From the NCBI RefSeq assembly GCF_019703515.2, contig NC_059356.1:25535197-25599196 (forward strand): a DNA stretch of 64,000 nucleotides, given 5' to 3'. The DNA comes from Myxocyprinus asiaticus (lineage: Eukaryota; Chordata; Actinopteri; Cypriniformes; Catostomidae). This document shows, piece after piece, positions 1 to 9,795 of the stretch (within the stretch, counting starts at the first letter, position 1; every line of letters begins with the position of its first letter). The translations under genes and the position numbers were made by a program. The notes beneath the pieces are model-generated. The model did not search any database, was not told where the DNA came from, and worked only from the letters and a program-made list of their open reading frames with translations.

Positions 1-1
1 G

Positions 2-1281
2 ATGCCGTCCACAATGTCATCTCAAAATGCTCATATTCTGCGTGCAGAAATCGACAGCCTGCTAGCAGTACAGGCAATAGAACCTGTCAAGCTCAGCGAG
101 CGTCAAAAGGGCCTTTACAGCCGTTATTTTTTTGTCCCGAAGAAAGACGGCGGGTTGCGTCCAATTCTGGACTTAAGGTTTCTGAATCGCGCACTGTCAA
201 AGCGCCCGTTCAAAATGTTGACACAAAGGCAGATCATAGCACACATCCGTCAGAATGACTGGTTTGTCTCAACAGATCTGAAAGATGCCTATATTCATAT
301 CCTGATCGTTCCTCATTACAGACACTTCTTGAGGTTCGCATTCGAGGAGACGGCTTATCAATTCACAGTCTTGGCATTCGGCCGTTCCCTCGCTCCGCGC
401 ACATTCACGATATGTGATATTGTGTATACTCAATTACCTAGACGACTGGCTCATTTTAGCACAGTCAGAGTCTGTGGTGCACTCGCACAGGGACAGGCTT
501 GAATACACTTGGCCAAAGGGTCAATGTGAGGAAGAGCTCATTAATTCCCAGTCAGGAAATATACTTCCTGGGGTTGCGTTTGAACTCTGTAACAATGAGC
601 GCTTCGCTCTCGGCCGAGAGAATACACTCGATATGCAGCACAGCAGCGAGTTTCAAATTGGGCAGGGCTCTGCCTCTGAAATGCTTTCAGAAACTCCTCG
701 GGCTTATGGCAGCTGCAGCGGCGGTCACTCCCCTTGGTCTGTTACATATGAGACCTCTGCAATGCTGGTTCAACTGCCAATGGACGAATGTAAAACAGAC
801 CTGGCACATCAACCGCTTGGAGATGTTGCCGGTTATTTTAGCCCTAAAAGCATTCGAGTCAGAGGTGATGGGGTATCATATTCTGATTCGCACCAACAAC
901 AAGTTGGTAGTGGCATACATCAATCACCAGGGCAGTGTGCGATCTCCAGCAATGATGACACTCGCGCGACAGCTCTTCAAATGGAGCGGCGAGCGTCTCC
1001 TGTCGTTACAAGCAACCCATGTGCCCGGAGCCCTGAATTTCAGAGCGGACATGCTCTCTTGACAGGGAGTGATCGCAGGGGAGTGGAAACTCCACCCCCT
1101 GACAGTCACGGAGATCTGGAACAGGTTAGAGAGGGCGACGATAGATCTATTCGCCTCCCAGGAGACCTCTCATTGTTCCCTGTGGTATTCCATGACAGCA
1201 CAGGCCCCATTGGGGGTGGATGCGTTAGCTCACAAATGGCCAGCGGGTCGCAAGTATGCATTCCTGTCAGGGCGAGATTGA
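2..1281 (+). pseudogene. DIRS-type retrotransposon RT/RNase H relic (5' cut by window edge)
   Basis: Broken pol of a DIRS-like (tyrosine-recombinase type) retrotransposon, which would copy its RNA into DNA. Bases 2-502 encode the RT fingers and palm ([20 protein letters not shown], then DLKDAY). The frame then shifts, and the catalytic YLDDWLI box is read in the frame starting at 414. A second shift moves to the frame starting at 499, which holds the connection and RNase H (VTPLGLLHMRPLQ, LEMLPVILALKAFE, VAYINHQGS, HVPGALNFRAD). A further stop separates a tail at 1069-1281 (LTVTEIWNRL, IDLFASQE), typical of the region after RNase H. At least two frameshifts and one stop make it non-functional. 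No tyrosine recombinase is seen downstream, so the 3' coding part seems deleted. Assignment to DIRS rests on remembered motif style and on the terminal repeats next to it. Confidence 0.8.
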
Positions 1282-1433
1282 TTTCTTATACGCTTCCTAT
1301 AAGCTAAGCATTGTATCTTTATGACAAAATCTCATGTCCTGCCCCTTCTATACACTCGGGGTAGTTACAACGAGATTCACTCTTGAGTGTTATGTGTCCT
1401 TTGTCCAGTACCACGGCATGATCGTACACGTTC

Positions 1434-1834
1434 CCATAAGCGTCAGCGATGCGATGTAAGTGACCGAAATCGAAAGGGAATGTCTCTGGTTACGTATGTA
1501 TCCTCGGTTCCCTGAGATGTAGGGAATGATACATCGCGTAGTTAGCCACTCTACCGGATGTCACTATTAGGCGGCTCAGCCGCCACTTTCAGTCGATAAA
1601 TTCTGACTGATGGCGTTATGCCACCCGCTTATATAGAAAGCTGAGCGCCGCATGCTCAATGTCATTGGCTGAGCAGATGCGAACGTCATTGGCTCAATTC
1701 AGTTGCATCTGAATTGGCGTGATCCAATAGGAGTTCAGAAATCGGAGAAAAGGAGTTTTCCCCATAAGCATCAGCGACACGATGTCTCGTTCCCTACATC
1801 TCAGGGAACCGAGGTTACATAAGTAACCAGAGAC
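1434..1834. repeat. DIRS terminal repeat block with 57-bp inverted arms
   Basis: Bases 1482-1538 and 1778-1834 are inverted copies (GTCTCTGGTTAC... and ...GTAACCAGAGAC) with about five mismatches over 57 bp. A shorter direct repeat (CCCATAAGCRTCAGCGA) lies at about 1436 and 1761. A GC-rich near-palindrome, GGCGGCTCAGCCGCC, sits at about 1571-1585. Inverted terminal repeats plus internal complementary sequence are the known end structure of DIRS elements, and the block follows the DIRS RT relic. Everything between RNase H and these ends is short, which suggests an internal deletion. Confidence 0.65.
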
Positions 1835-1839
1835 GTTTT

Positions 1840-3168
1840 CTAATTACAGTAAGCCTGTCAATGCAGCTTCACTCATTGCAGGGCAAATGTCATGATACTT
1901 CACTTCTAGCATATCACAGGTAGATTTGGTGGATAACAATTGAAGATGTGAACAGCTCTTTTTTGATAAAAACTTGTGGATATAGCATCCTGTCTCGTCT
2001 GATTTTTAAACAAACTTTAGAACATACATTAGGATTTAACCACTAGCATAGTTTGAATTATTTATGGTGATTGTACAGCATGGTGTGTTGTAATTTTCAG
2101 TGATCTTGTTCTTCATTCACAGATTTAGTGATTTATTTCATTTTGGTTCATGTTTGTATTGCAGGATGCATTTAGAGAGGCTCTAGAGTCAGGTTAGGCT
2201 GTGGGATGGCTTTTGCCTTGAAAACGTGGGTTAGTATGGAAAACAATGTCCATTTGAGATGATCCTCAGACAAAAAGGTTTTAACCCATAGTGAAAAAAC
2301 AGCATAGGATTCCTTTCCAGACCTATAAAGCTCCTCAGCACAGGGATATTTCCACTCTGTGTTTTCTCTGGAGCATTGACATACTGAGCAGTGATAAGGC
2401 CATACAGGAGAAGATTACTAATTCATGCGAGGGATAAGGTTGCACTCCTACCCGTCTTGACCATAGCCATCGACTCAAAATGTTTCCAAGTTAATTTCCT
2501 GGCACTATCAGGGTTTTAATAATGCAAAGTCACTAAATCGAGTTGCAGGGGTGCTGGAATTTGTTAACAAATGGTGTCTTACAAATTATCACACTCTGTA
2601 CATCAAATGTCTAATTATTAAAAAAATTCTTGCCAGGTTTTAGGCATAATTTTAAAATGTTTTTACAAACAGGACAAACACTGAACAAAAAGCAGAAGAT
2701 CACAATAGCTGTATTTGTATCAATGTCAATTGATATCTATTGGAATCAGGAGATAGACAATCAGAAGAAAGACAATCAAAAAAGACTCCTGCTGGGCATT
2801 GCCTAGTGTTTCCTCAACTCACTTTCTCAACCAGCAAGCCAAACAATACCAAACACACTGTAGTACACCTGTTGACCTTTAACTCTCATCTGCACATCAG
2901 CAGACATTTAACAATTAATGTTTCACATGAGAAATTTTTACAGGTCATTTGTGTTATGCAGTTGGGTAAAGCCCCACCCTGGGGTGAAAGGCACTTTTGA
3001 TTGAATTTTCTCCCAACACTGCAACAAAAACTAGTTGAGCACTTTAATAAATACCCGTACTATGCACTACAAAATTTTCCTGATCCATGAAGTCAATGCA
3101 TGCAATGTCTTAAGGTTGATTTTGACGTAATTTGATTAACATTCCATTACTTTTAAAATGTTGCAAAT
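1840..3168. other. AT-rich stretch, no gene seen
   Basis: No ORF with recognisable motifs and no clear terminal repeats. The short open frames here (for example 2740-3000) have no family signature that I recognise. Confidence 0.5.
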
Positions 3169-4721
3169 TTACACTGGCAGCCAAAAGTTTTAAATAATGT
3201 ACAGATTTTGCTCTTATGGAAAGAAACTGGTAATTTTATTCACCAATGTGGCATTCAACTGATCACAATGTATAGTCAGGATATTAATGGACCAATGACC
3301 CCTTTATGGAGTAAAAATAAGGAAAATGTTTATAAAAAACACATTTATTGAATCTATTCATCTCTGTTAATCAAATGATATGAACATGTAAAGAGGGTTT
3401 TACAAAGTTTAAGAATTATTAGACATTATAGTCACACAATGTCATACCGGATAACTGCCCGGACCTCATGGTGAAATGCAAAAAAGCTACAAAAAGTGTT
3501 AAAAATCAAATAAAACCAAAATCTCTGCCACAGGCATTATTGTATGAGTGTTGCCAACAATATATTTAAATATTTAAAAAAATATGACATCCAGTTGATT
3601 GTTATGCTTTGGAGCATTCTGTCCCAAAACTGGCAGTCAGCCAATGTCATCCGGGATAACAAGCAATCTGGAGCAATTTTATGGGGCACTTTATTTTGAC
3701 ATGTTATCAGACAGGATGTTACACAATCAGGAAGACCCTGAAGGACCCCCAAACAATGGTGAAATGTTAGTAAGTCTCTCTTAAAATGTGTTTAATTTAC
3801 CTTTTTCACTCACTGGTACATTATGTAGTAAAATCCTGTGTCATTTGGGATAATGCTAAAAAAACATATATAATGTTAATTCTATGCAAAAGTGTTTATT
3901 TAATATGAATTTACATACTTAGAAGTTGAAGGTCAAGGTTGCAGATTTCTATAGGTAGCCAAAACAACTGCTTGATTAAGCTTCAAACTGAGGTTTGTCA
4001 TACCGGATAACAATTTTGTCATATAGGATAACAGTCTTTTTTCTGTTAGCCCATTATGACATCCGTTATCCCGGATGACACGTTTGACATTATATTCTTT
4101 TTATACAGTTTTCAGCTTTTATTTGTATAATTTCCATTCTTATTGTGATATTAACACATTAAAGAACATTGTTTAGTTAAAAACTAACAAATTATATATT
4201 AATAATAATATTTAATTATTAAATTAAATTAAATTATTGTCCAACCTGTCATATTGGGGAATCCGCCCCTTTAAGAAAAGGCCATCCACTCTAGTGAAAT
4301 CACATGCAGTTGTTTCTCTCTTCAGTGGCGGGAAATTCAACTGAGTAAGGTTGCACCAGCTGTGCGTAAGTTCTCACATAAGTTAGGACGTAAAGTTCAC
4401 ACTAAGGGCTTAGTAACTACTAGTTAGCTTGTAACTATGTCAGTGCTTAATTTGGTTGCACCACCTGTTCTTAAGGCAAGACTTAACAAGTAGGTCGTAA
4501 GCTCTCCATAAAGTAATGCGTAGTCGCATAATATGACGTTTACCTGTACTGATTCAATAAACAGCCTTCAAATTTGTACACAGAAGTATTAAAAAGCCAT
4601 GCATTTCAGTTTTATCTCGTTACAGTTGTTCAAACCTTGTTTACTGATGTAACTGTCTGCTGTAATAAATTATATCCCCATTGAAATACGATACGTAATA
4701 AAACGAGATTTTAATGGTATA

Positions 4722-6302
4722 CAGGTGCATCTCAATAAATTAGAATGTCATGGAAAAGTTCATTTATTTCAGTAATTCAACTCAAATTGTGAAACTCGTG
4801 TATTAAATAAATTCAATGCACACAGACTGAAGTAGTTTAAGTCTTTGGTTCTTTTAATTGTGATGATTTTGGCTCACATTTAACAAAAACCCACCAATTC
4901 ACTATCTCAAAAAATTAGAATATGGTGACATGCCAATCAGCTAATCACCTCAAAACACCTGCAAAGGTTTCCTGAGCCTTCAAAATGGTCTCTCAGTTTG
5001 GTTCACTAGGCTACACAATCATGGGGAAGACTGCTGATCTGACAGTTGTCCAGAAGGCAATCATTGACACCCTTCACAAGGAGGGTAAGCCACAAACATT
5101 CATTGCCAAAGAAGCTGGCTGTTCACAGAGTGCTGTATCCAAGCATGTTAACAGAAAGTTGAGTGGAAGGAAAAAGTGTGGAAGAAAAAGATGCACAACC
5201 AACCGAGAGAACCGCAGCCTTATGATTGTCAAGCAAAATCGATTCAAGAATTTGGGTGAACTTCACAAGGAATGGACTGAGGCTGGGGTCAAGGCGTCAA
5301 GAGCCACCACACACAGACATGTCAAGGAATTTGGCTACAGTTGTCGTATTCCTCTTGTTAAGCCACTCCTGAGCCACAGACAACGTCAGAGGCGTCTTAC
5401 CTGGGCTAAGGAGAAGAAGAACTGGACTGTTGCCCAGTGGTCCAAAGTCCTCTTTTCAGATGAGAGCAAGTTTTGTATTTCATTTGGAAACCAAGGTCCT
5501 AGAGTCTGGAGGAAGGGTGGAGAAGCTCATGGCCCAAGTTGCTTGAAGTCCAGTGTTAAGTTTCCACAGTCTGTGATGATTTGGGGTGCAATGTCATCTG
5601 CTGGTGTTGGTCCATTGTGTTTTTTGAAAACCAAAGTCACTGCATCCATTTACCAAGATATTTTGGAGCACTTCATGCTTCCTTCTGCTGACCAGCTTTT
5701 TAAAGATGCTGATTTCATTTTTCAGCAGGATTTGGCACCTGCCCACACTGCCAAAAGCACCAAAAGTTGGTTAAATGACCATGGTGTTGGTGTGCTTGAC
5801 TGGCCAGCAAACTCACCAGACCTGAACCCCATAGAGAATCTATGGGGTATTGTCAAGAGGAAAATGAGAAACAAGAGACCAAAAAATGCAGATGAGCTGA
5901 AGGCCACTGTCAAAGAAACCTGGGCTTCCATACCACCTCAGCAGTGCCACAAACTGATCACCTCCATGCCACGCCGAATTGAGGCAGTAATTAAAGCAAA
6001 AGGAGCCCCTACCAAGTATTGAGTACATATACAGTAAATGAACATACTTTCCAGAAGGCCAACAATTCACTAAAAATGTTTTTTTTATTGGTCTTATGAT
6101 GTATTCTAATTTTTTGAGATAGTGAATTGGTGGGTTTTTGTTAAATGTGAGCCACAATCATCACAATTAAAAGAACCAAAGACTTAAACTACTTCAGTCT
6201 GTGTGCATTGAATTTATTTAATACACGAGTTTCACAATTTGAGTTGAATTACTGAAATAAATGAACTTTTCCACGACATTCTAATTTATTGAGATGCACC
6301 TG
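4722..6302 (+). mobile_element. Tc1/mariner element, near-complete copy with 201-bp TIRs
   Basis: A 1581-bp element flanked by TA on both sides (4720-4721 and 6303-6304). Its long inverted repeats span 4722-4922 and 6102-6302, each 201 bp. They start CAGGTGCATCTCAATAAATT, run inward to ...AAAAAATTAGAATA, and are nearly identical. It encodes one transposase on the plus strand. A second copy of exactly the same overall length lies inverted at 12071-13651. This is the best preserved transposon in the window. Confidence 0.93.
4985..6022 (+). CDS. Tc1-type DD34E transposase, apparently full length
   Basis: Cut-and-paste transposase; acts in the nucleus on its own 201-bp TIRs. The uninterrupted frame is 345 aa. 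The likely true start is the second Met at 5021 (MGKTADLT, giving 333 aa), because Tc1 transposases usually begin just before the first helix-turn-helix. An HTH covers residues about 22-57 (QTFIAKEAGCSQSAVSKHV), followed by a basic GRKKCGRKR segment at 61-69 and a second HTH at about 84-115. Catalytic residues are D159 (FSDES), D249 (FQQDLAPAH) and E284 (NPIENLW), with 34 residues between the last two, i.e. DD34E. Compared with the copy at 12348-13388 it lacks one Arg codon after RSLM (5224), in the DNA-binding region. Whether it is still active cannot be told from sequence. Confidence 0.92.
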   Translation: MVSQFGSLGYTIMGKTADLTVVQKAIIDTLHKEGKPQTFIAKEAGCSQSAVSKHVNRKLSGRKKCGRKRCTTNRENRSLMIVKQNRFKNLGELHKEWTEAGVKASRATTHRHVKEFGYSCRIPLVKPLLSHRQRQRRLTWAKEKKNWTVAQWSKVLFSDESKFCISFGNQGPRVWRKGGEAHGPSCLKSSVKFPQSVMIWGAMSSAGVGPLCFLKTKVTASIYQDILEHFMLPSADQLFKDADFIFQQDLAPAHTAKSTKSWLNDHGVGVLDWPANSPDLNPIENLWGIVKRKMRNKRPKNADELKATVKETWASIPPQQCHKLITSMPRRIEAVIKAKGAPTKY

Positions 6303-8637
6303 TATTTAGCCTATGTAAATAACAATATTTAATAACTGTATCTAAAATGACAAGAGGCAATAAATAAATAAGTACTAATACAACAGATATTTATTCATTT
6401 TAATATCTATTTCGTATATGTTGAAACTTGACACTGGGCGGCGTACACAGGAAAGTGCACCGTTAGATCAGTTTCATGCTGAAGAAGTAAATGTTTTACA
6501 TAATGTTTTTTTCTGTAAATATAAACGAGTGTAAATGCCAACATCATCATATAGGATATGTGGAAAGGACTGAAGCTTGTCAACCAAAACATGAGCTCAT
6601 TGATGTCATAAAATATCAGTCTGCTTTTTTATTCCATCCGTTACTCCTGGTCGGAGTCTTCCGTTAATATTTAGTTTATACGTAGGGTTATGTTCTACAT
6701 AAATTTAATGGTGCAGTGCTCAAATATTTAGTAGTGCGTAAATTGTGACTTAGTGCCCATTTACGCCACAACTAGGCTAAGTTGTAACTTACGTATAGCT
6801 GGTGCAACCGGCCCCTGAGGTGAGTGAGTAGCTTACTTTCCTACTGACAAATGTTCCATAGGTTTACTCTGCCCAAGCTTAACATGTAATCAGTGTGACT
6901 CCCTTTGCATAACATAAAAAATTATTATTTATGAACATCAATTATGTGTAAGTTGTGTAAAAATGACAATTCATGTATAAACTCATAAGGTGTCATACCG
7001 AGTAACAATTTCAGTCAGGCGGGATAACGCTGATTTTTTCTCTTAAAATGCATAATTTCATTTTATGGAGTTGAGAAAACAATAATAGTATGATGCCAAG
7101 TACTATAAAACATTTTCAGACATTTTGCAGCTTAAATCACATTGCAGCTTTAAAATGTGGGCAAAGAACTAGTAGGATCAACATTTAAAGCAAACACTTT
7201 ATAATTAGAAAAAATAATTGTGCAAGTTTTATTTTCCAAGCTCTAAATATTGGTTACTGCCTCACTTTATATATTCATAAAGTATTATTGATTAAAAAAG
7301 TTTTAATATGATAATATTTTTAAAATTCATTAACGTTATCCCGTATGACATTTTGACTGGTGTCGTCACATGATTCTCAATTAAAACACTTAAAATACAT
7401 TGTTTGAAAATAAGATTTTAGTAATAAGGCAATAACATCCTCATAAAAGCAAAAACTACTTTGATGTGCAGTTTTAACCTATTTCAATTTTGGGTCAATT
7501 TAAAACCTTGTCTGTCACTGGGCCTAATTAAGTGAAAAATGACAATTACAATTTGAAAAAAATCTTCAGAACTTCTTAAACTACTTCAAAATGTTCTCAT
7601 CAAAAAATCCTCCACGTGCAGCAATGACAGCTTTGCAGATCCTTGGTGTATGTACCTAATGAGCATCCCTGAAATAATCATATTTATTTTGAGACAAAAT
7701 ACTTTTCAGTTTTGTTCAAGTTGATTAAATCAAAAGTTTTTCAATAACTGTCCAATAGTGAAATGATAGTATTTGGGGTAAAAAGCCCCGTTGTTGCATT
7801 GAAAATGGGCCCCTTTTCACTTTTTAAATAAATCTTGATACTAAAAAAAGGACATTTTCCTTAAGGGGTGCCTTTACAACCATTGTACCCTACCTTTTAA
7901 AATCTTTAACTCATAACTGTCTAAAAAAATAATTTAAAATTTTAAAAGTTTGGAATAATGTACAGATTTTGCTATTTCGGAAGCAAATTAGTACTTTTTA
8001 TTCACCAAAGTGGCATTCAGCTGATCACAATGTATAATCAGGACATTAGTAACATGAAAAATTACTATTACAATTTGAAAAAAATGTTCAGAACTTCTTA
8101 AACTACTTCAAAGAGTTCTCATCAAAAAATCCTCCACGTGCAGCAATGACAGCTTTGCAGATCCTTGGCATTCTAGCTGTCAGTTTGTCCAGATACTCAG
8201 GTGACATTTCACCTCACGCTTCCTGTATCACTTGCCATAGATGTGGCTGTCTTGTCAGGCACTTCTCACGCACCTTACAGTCTAGCTGATCCCACAAAAG
8301 CTCAATGGGGTTAAGATCCATAACACTCTTTTCCAATTATCTGTTGTCCAATGTCTGTTTCTTTGCCCACTCTAACCTTTTCTTTTTGTTTTTCTGTTTT
8401 AAAAGTGTCTGTTTCTTTGCAATTCTTCCCATAAGGCCTGCACCCCTGAGTCTTCTCTTTACTGTTGTACATGAAACTGGTGTTGAGCAGGTAGAATTCA
8501 ACAGTGTTGCATAAAGTATCCATTTGTCATACCTGAGTATAAGTAAAGACTCAAGTAAAAGTATTAAAGTAACTGAAAGTAACTGATATTAAATTTACTT
8601 AAGTATTGTAAATAAAGGTAAATTGCATAAATTACGG

Positions 8638-9411
8638 AACAGTTCATTAAACCCATGGCAACTTATTTGATTGGTGGTGCTCATCATTTACTCGCCCTCA
8701 TGCCATCCCAGATGTGTATAACTTTCTTTCATCTGCAGAACGCAAACAAAGATTTTAGAAGAATATTTCAGCTCTATAAGTTAATTCAATGCAAGTGAAT
8801 GGTGGCCAGACATTTCAAGCTACAAAAAGCACATTAAGGGAGCATAAAATTATCCATACTACTACAGTGGTTAAATCCATGTCCTCTGAAGCAATCCAGT
8901 TGGTTTTGGGTGAAAACAAACCAAACTGTAACTCATTTTCACTGTATATCTTGCCATTGCAATCTCTAGGCACGTTCATGATTTCAAGCTTGATTTCACT
9001 TTCTAGTGCTTGATGCATGCACAGAGCCCTAGGTGGCGCTATAGGAAGTGTAATCGAACTTGAAATCCTGATCACCAAGAAGACTGCTAATGTCAAAATG
9101 TATAGTCGAAAAAGGAGTTATATTTTGGTCTATTCTCACCCAAAAACCAATTTGATCCATTCAGAAGACATTGATGAAACCACTGGAGTCTTATGGATTA
9201 CTCTTATGCTGCATTTATGTGCTTTTTGGAGCTTCAAAGATCTGGCCACCATTCACTTACATTGAATTGAGCTACATAACAGCAATATTCTTTACATTTT
9301 TTTCGTTTGTGTTCTGCAGAATTTTTTTTTTAAAGTCATACACATCTTGGGTCGAATGAGGGTGAGAAAATTATGAGAGAATTTTCATTTTTAAACGAAC
9401 CATCCCTTTAA
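8638..9411. mobile_element. Foldback MITE (same family as 38732-39445)
   Basis: The left part (CATTTACTCGCCCTCATGCCATCCCAGATGTG) and the right part (CACATCTTGGGTCGAATGAGGGTG... ...ATTTTCATTTTTAAACGAACCATCCCT) are mirror images. The middle shows paired GTGGTTAAATCCATGTC (8867) and GACATTGATGAAACCACTGG (9168) segments. The element is thus one long imperfect hairpin of about 0.77 kb. The left terminus is worn. The ORFs across it are by-products of the arms. It lies inside the hAT element. Confidence 0.65.
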
Positions 9412-9454
9412 TGGTACATTCAAGTCACATCAGAATGATCATATTTATGGGATT

Positions 9455-9795
9455 ATGGGGCCAATAAGCAACCACCCAGAACACCCTGGCAACTGCATAG
9501 CAATGTGCTGAAGCACAGATAAAACAATTTAACAGCATAGCAACAACCTGACAACCACCTAGAACACCCTGTCAACTGCAGAGCAATGTGAAAAAAACAC
9601 AGAAAACAATTTAGCAACAGCATAGTAACAACTTGGCAACCACATACTGTAGCATTGCGCCAAAACACACAGCAGATCACCTTGACAACCGCATAGCATG
9701 CCCTAGCAATAATCCAGAAAACCCTAGTTACCACATACTGTAGCATAAATGTGCTACAAAGCAAATATAACACTTTAGCAACCACCAGAAAACTA
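9455..9795 (-). repeat. GGTTGCTAGGGTGTTCTGGGTGG-type minisatellite-like repeat
   Basis: Repeated AACCACCCAGAACACCCTGGCAACTGCATAGCAA-like units of about 35-45 bp, diverged, with intervening unrelated spacers. The complementary strand matches the repeat at 41690-41880. A long minus-strand ORF here only reflects the repetition. Confidence 0.6.

Larger units (their letters stand above)
4349..6809. mobile_element. TIR element/MITE ending GGTTGCACC, split by a Tc1
   Basis: The left end GGTTGCACCAGCTGTGCGTA (4349-4368) mirrors the right end TACGTATAGCTGGTGCAACC (6790-6809), and GTAAGTT extends the match inward. Subterminal sequence rich in TAAGTT/GTAAGT occurs on both sides (4360-4520 and 6660-6800). 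Without the Tc1 at 4722-6302 the element is about 0.88 kb and has no coding potential. CTGAG occurs 3-5 bp outside each end (4341-4345 and 6815-6819) and may mark a target duplication with eroded outer bases. It is probably a non-autonomous DNA transposon, superfamily uncertain. Confidence 0.6.
3289..7524. mobile_element. Unclassified TIR element with TGTCATACCGGATAAC subterminal repeats
   Basis: This insert splits Tc1 relic A. Its ends look like imperfect inverted repeats: GGACCAATGACC at 3289-3300, and GTCACTGGGCC at 7514-7524, whose reverse complement is GGCCCAGTGAC. TAAT (or TTAA) is present on both flanks, at 3285-3288 and 7525-7528. Inside are about ten copies of a 16-bp motif. Forward copies: 3440, 3645, 3839, 3996, 4017, 4247 (longer variant), 6991 and 7013. 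Reverse copies: 4065 and 7335. After removing the nested MITE and Tc1 (4349-6809) it is about 1.8 kb. No protein is recognisable. Clustered subterminal repeats are typical of transposase binding sites in DNA transposons. The superfamily is unknown. Confidence 0.55.
3172..7648 (-). mobile_element. Tc1-type relic A, split by a 4.2-kb insertion
   Basis: Bases 3172-3288 (CACTGGCAGCCAAAAG...) are an end of the Tc1-like family that also occurs at 7944-11122. The family sequence resumes at about 7529-7648 (AATTTGAAAAAAATCTTCAG..., CTCCACGTGCAGCAATGACAG), which lies inside the C-terminal transposase region on the minus strand. Both pieces align in order with 7944-8170 of the second copy. The first copy was therefore one element that was later split. 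It stops at about 7648 and is otherwise truncated. A TA precedes base 3172. Confidence 0.65.

Noticed and set aside
4985..6022. Domesticated host transposase gene
   Set aside because: The ORF is still enclosed by intact 201-bp TIRs and TA duplications, so it is an ordinary transposon copy.
5722..6157. Minus-strand ORFs over the Tc1 transposase
   Set aside because: Shadows of the plus-strand DD34E gene and its TIR.
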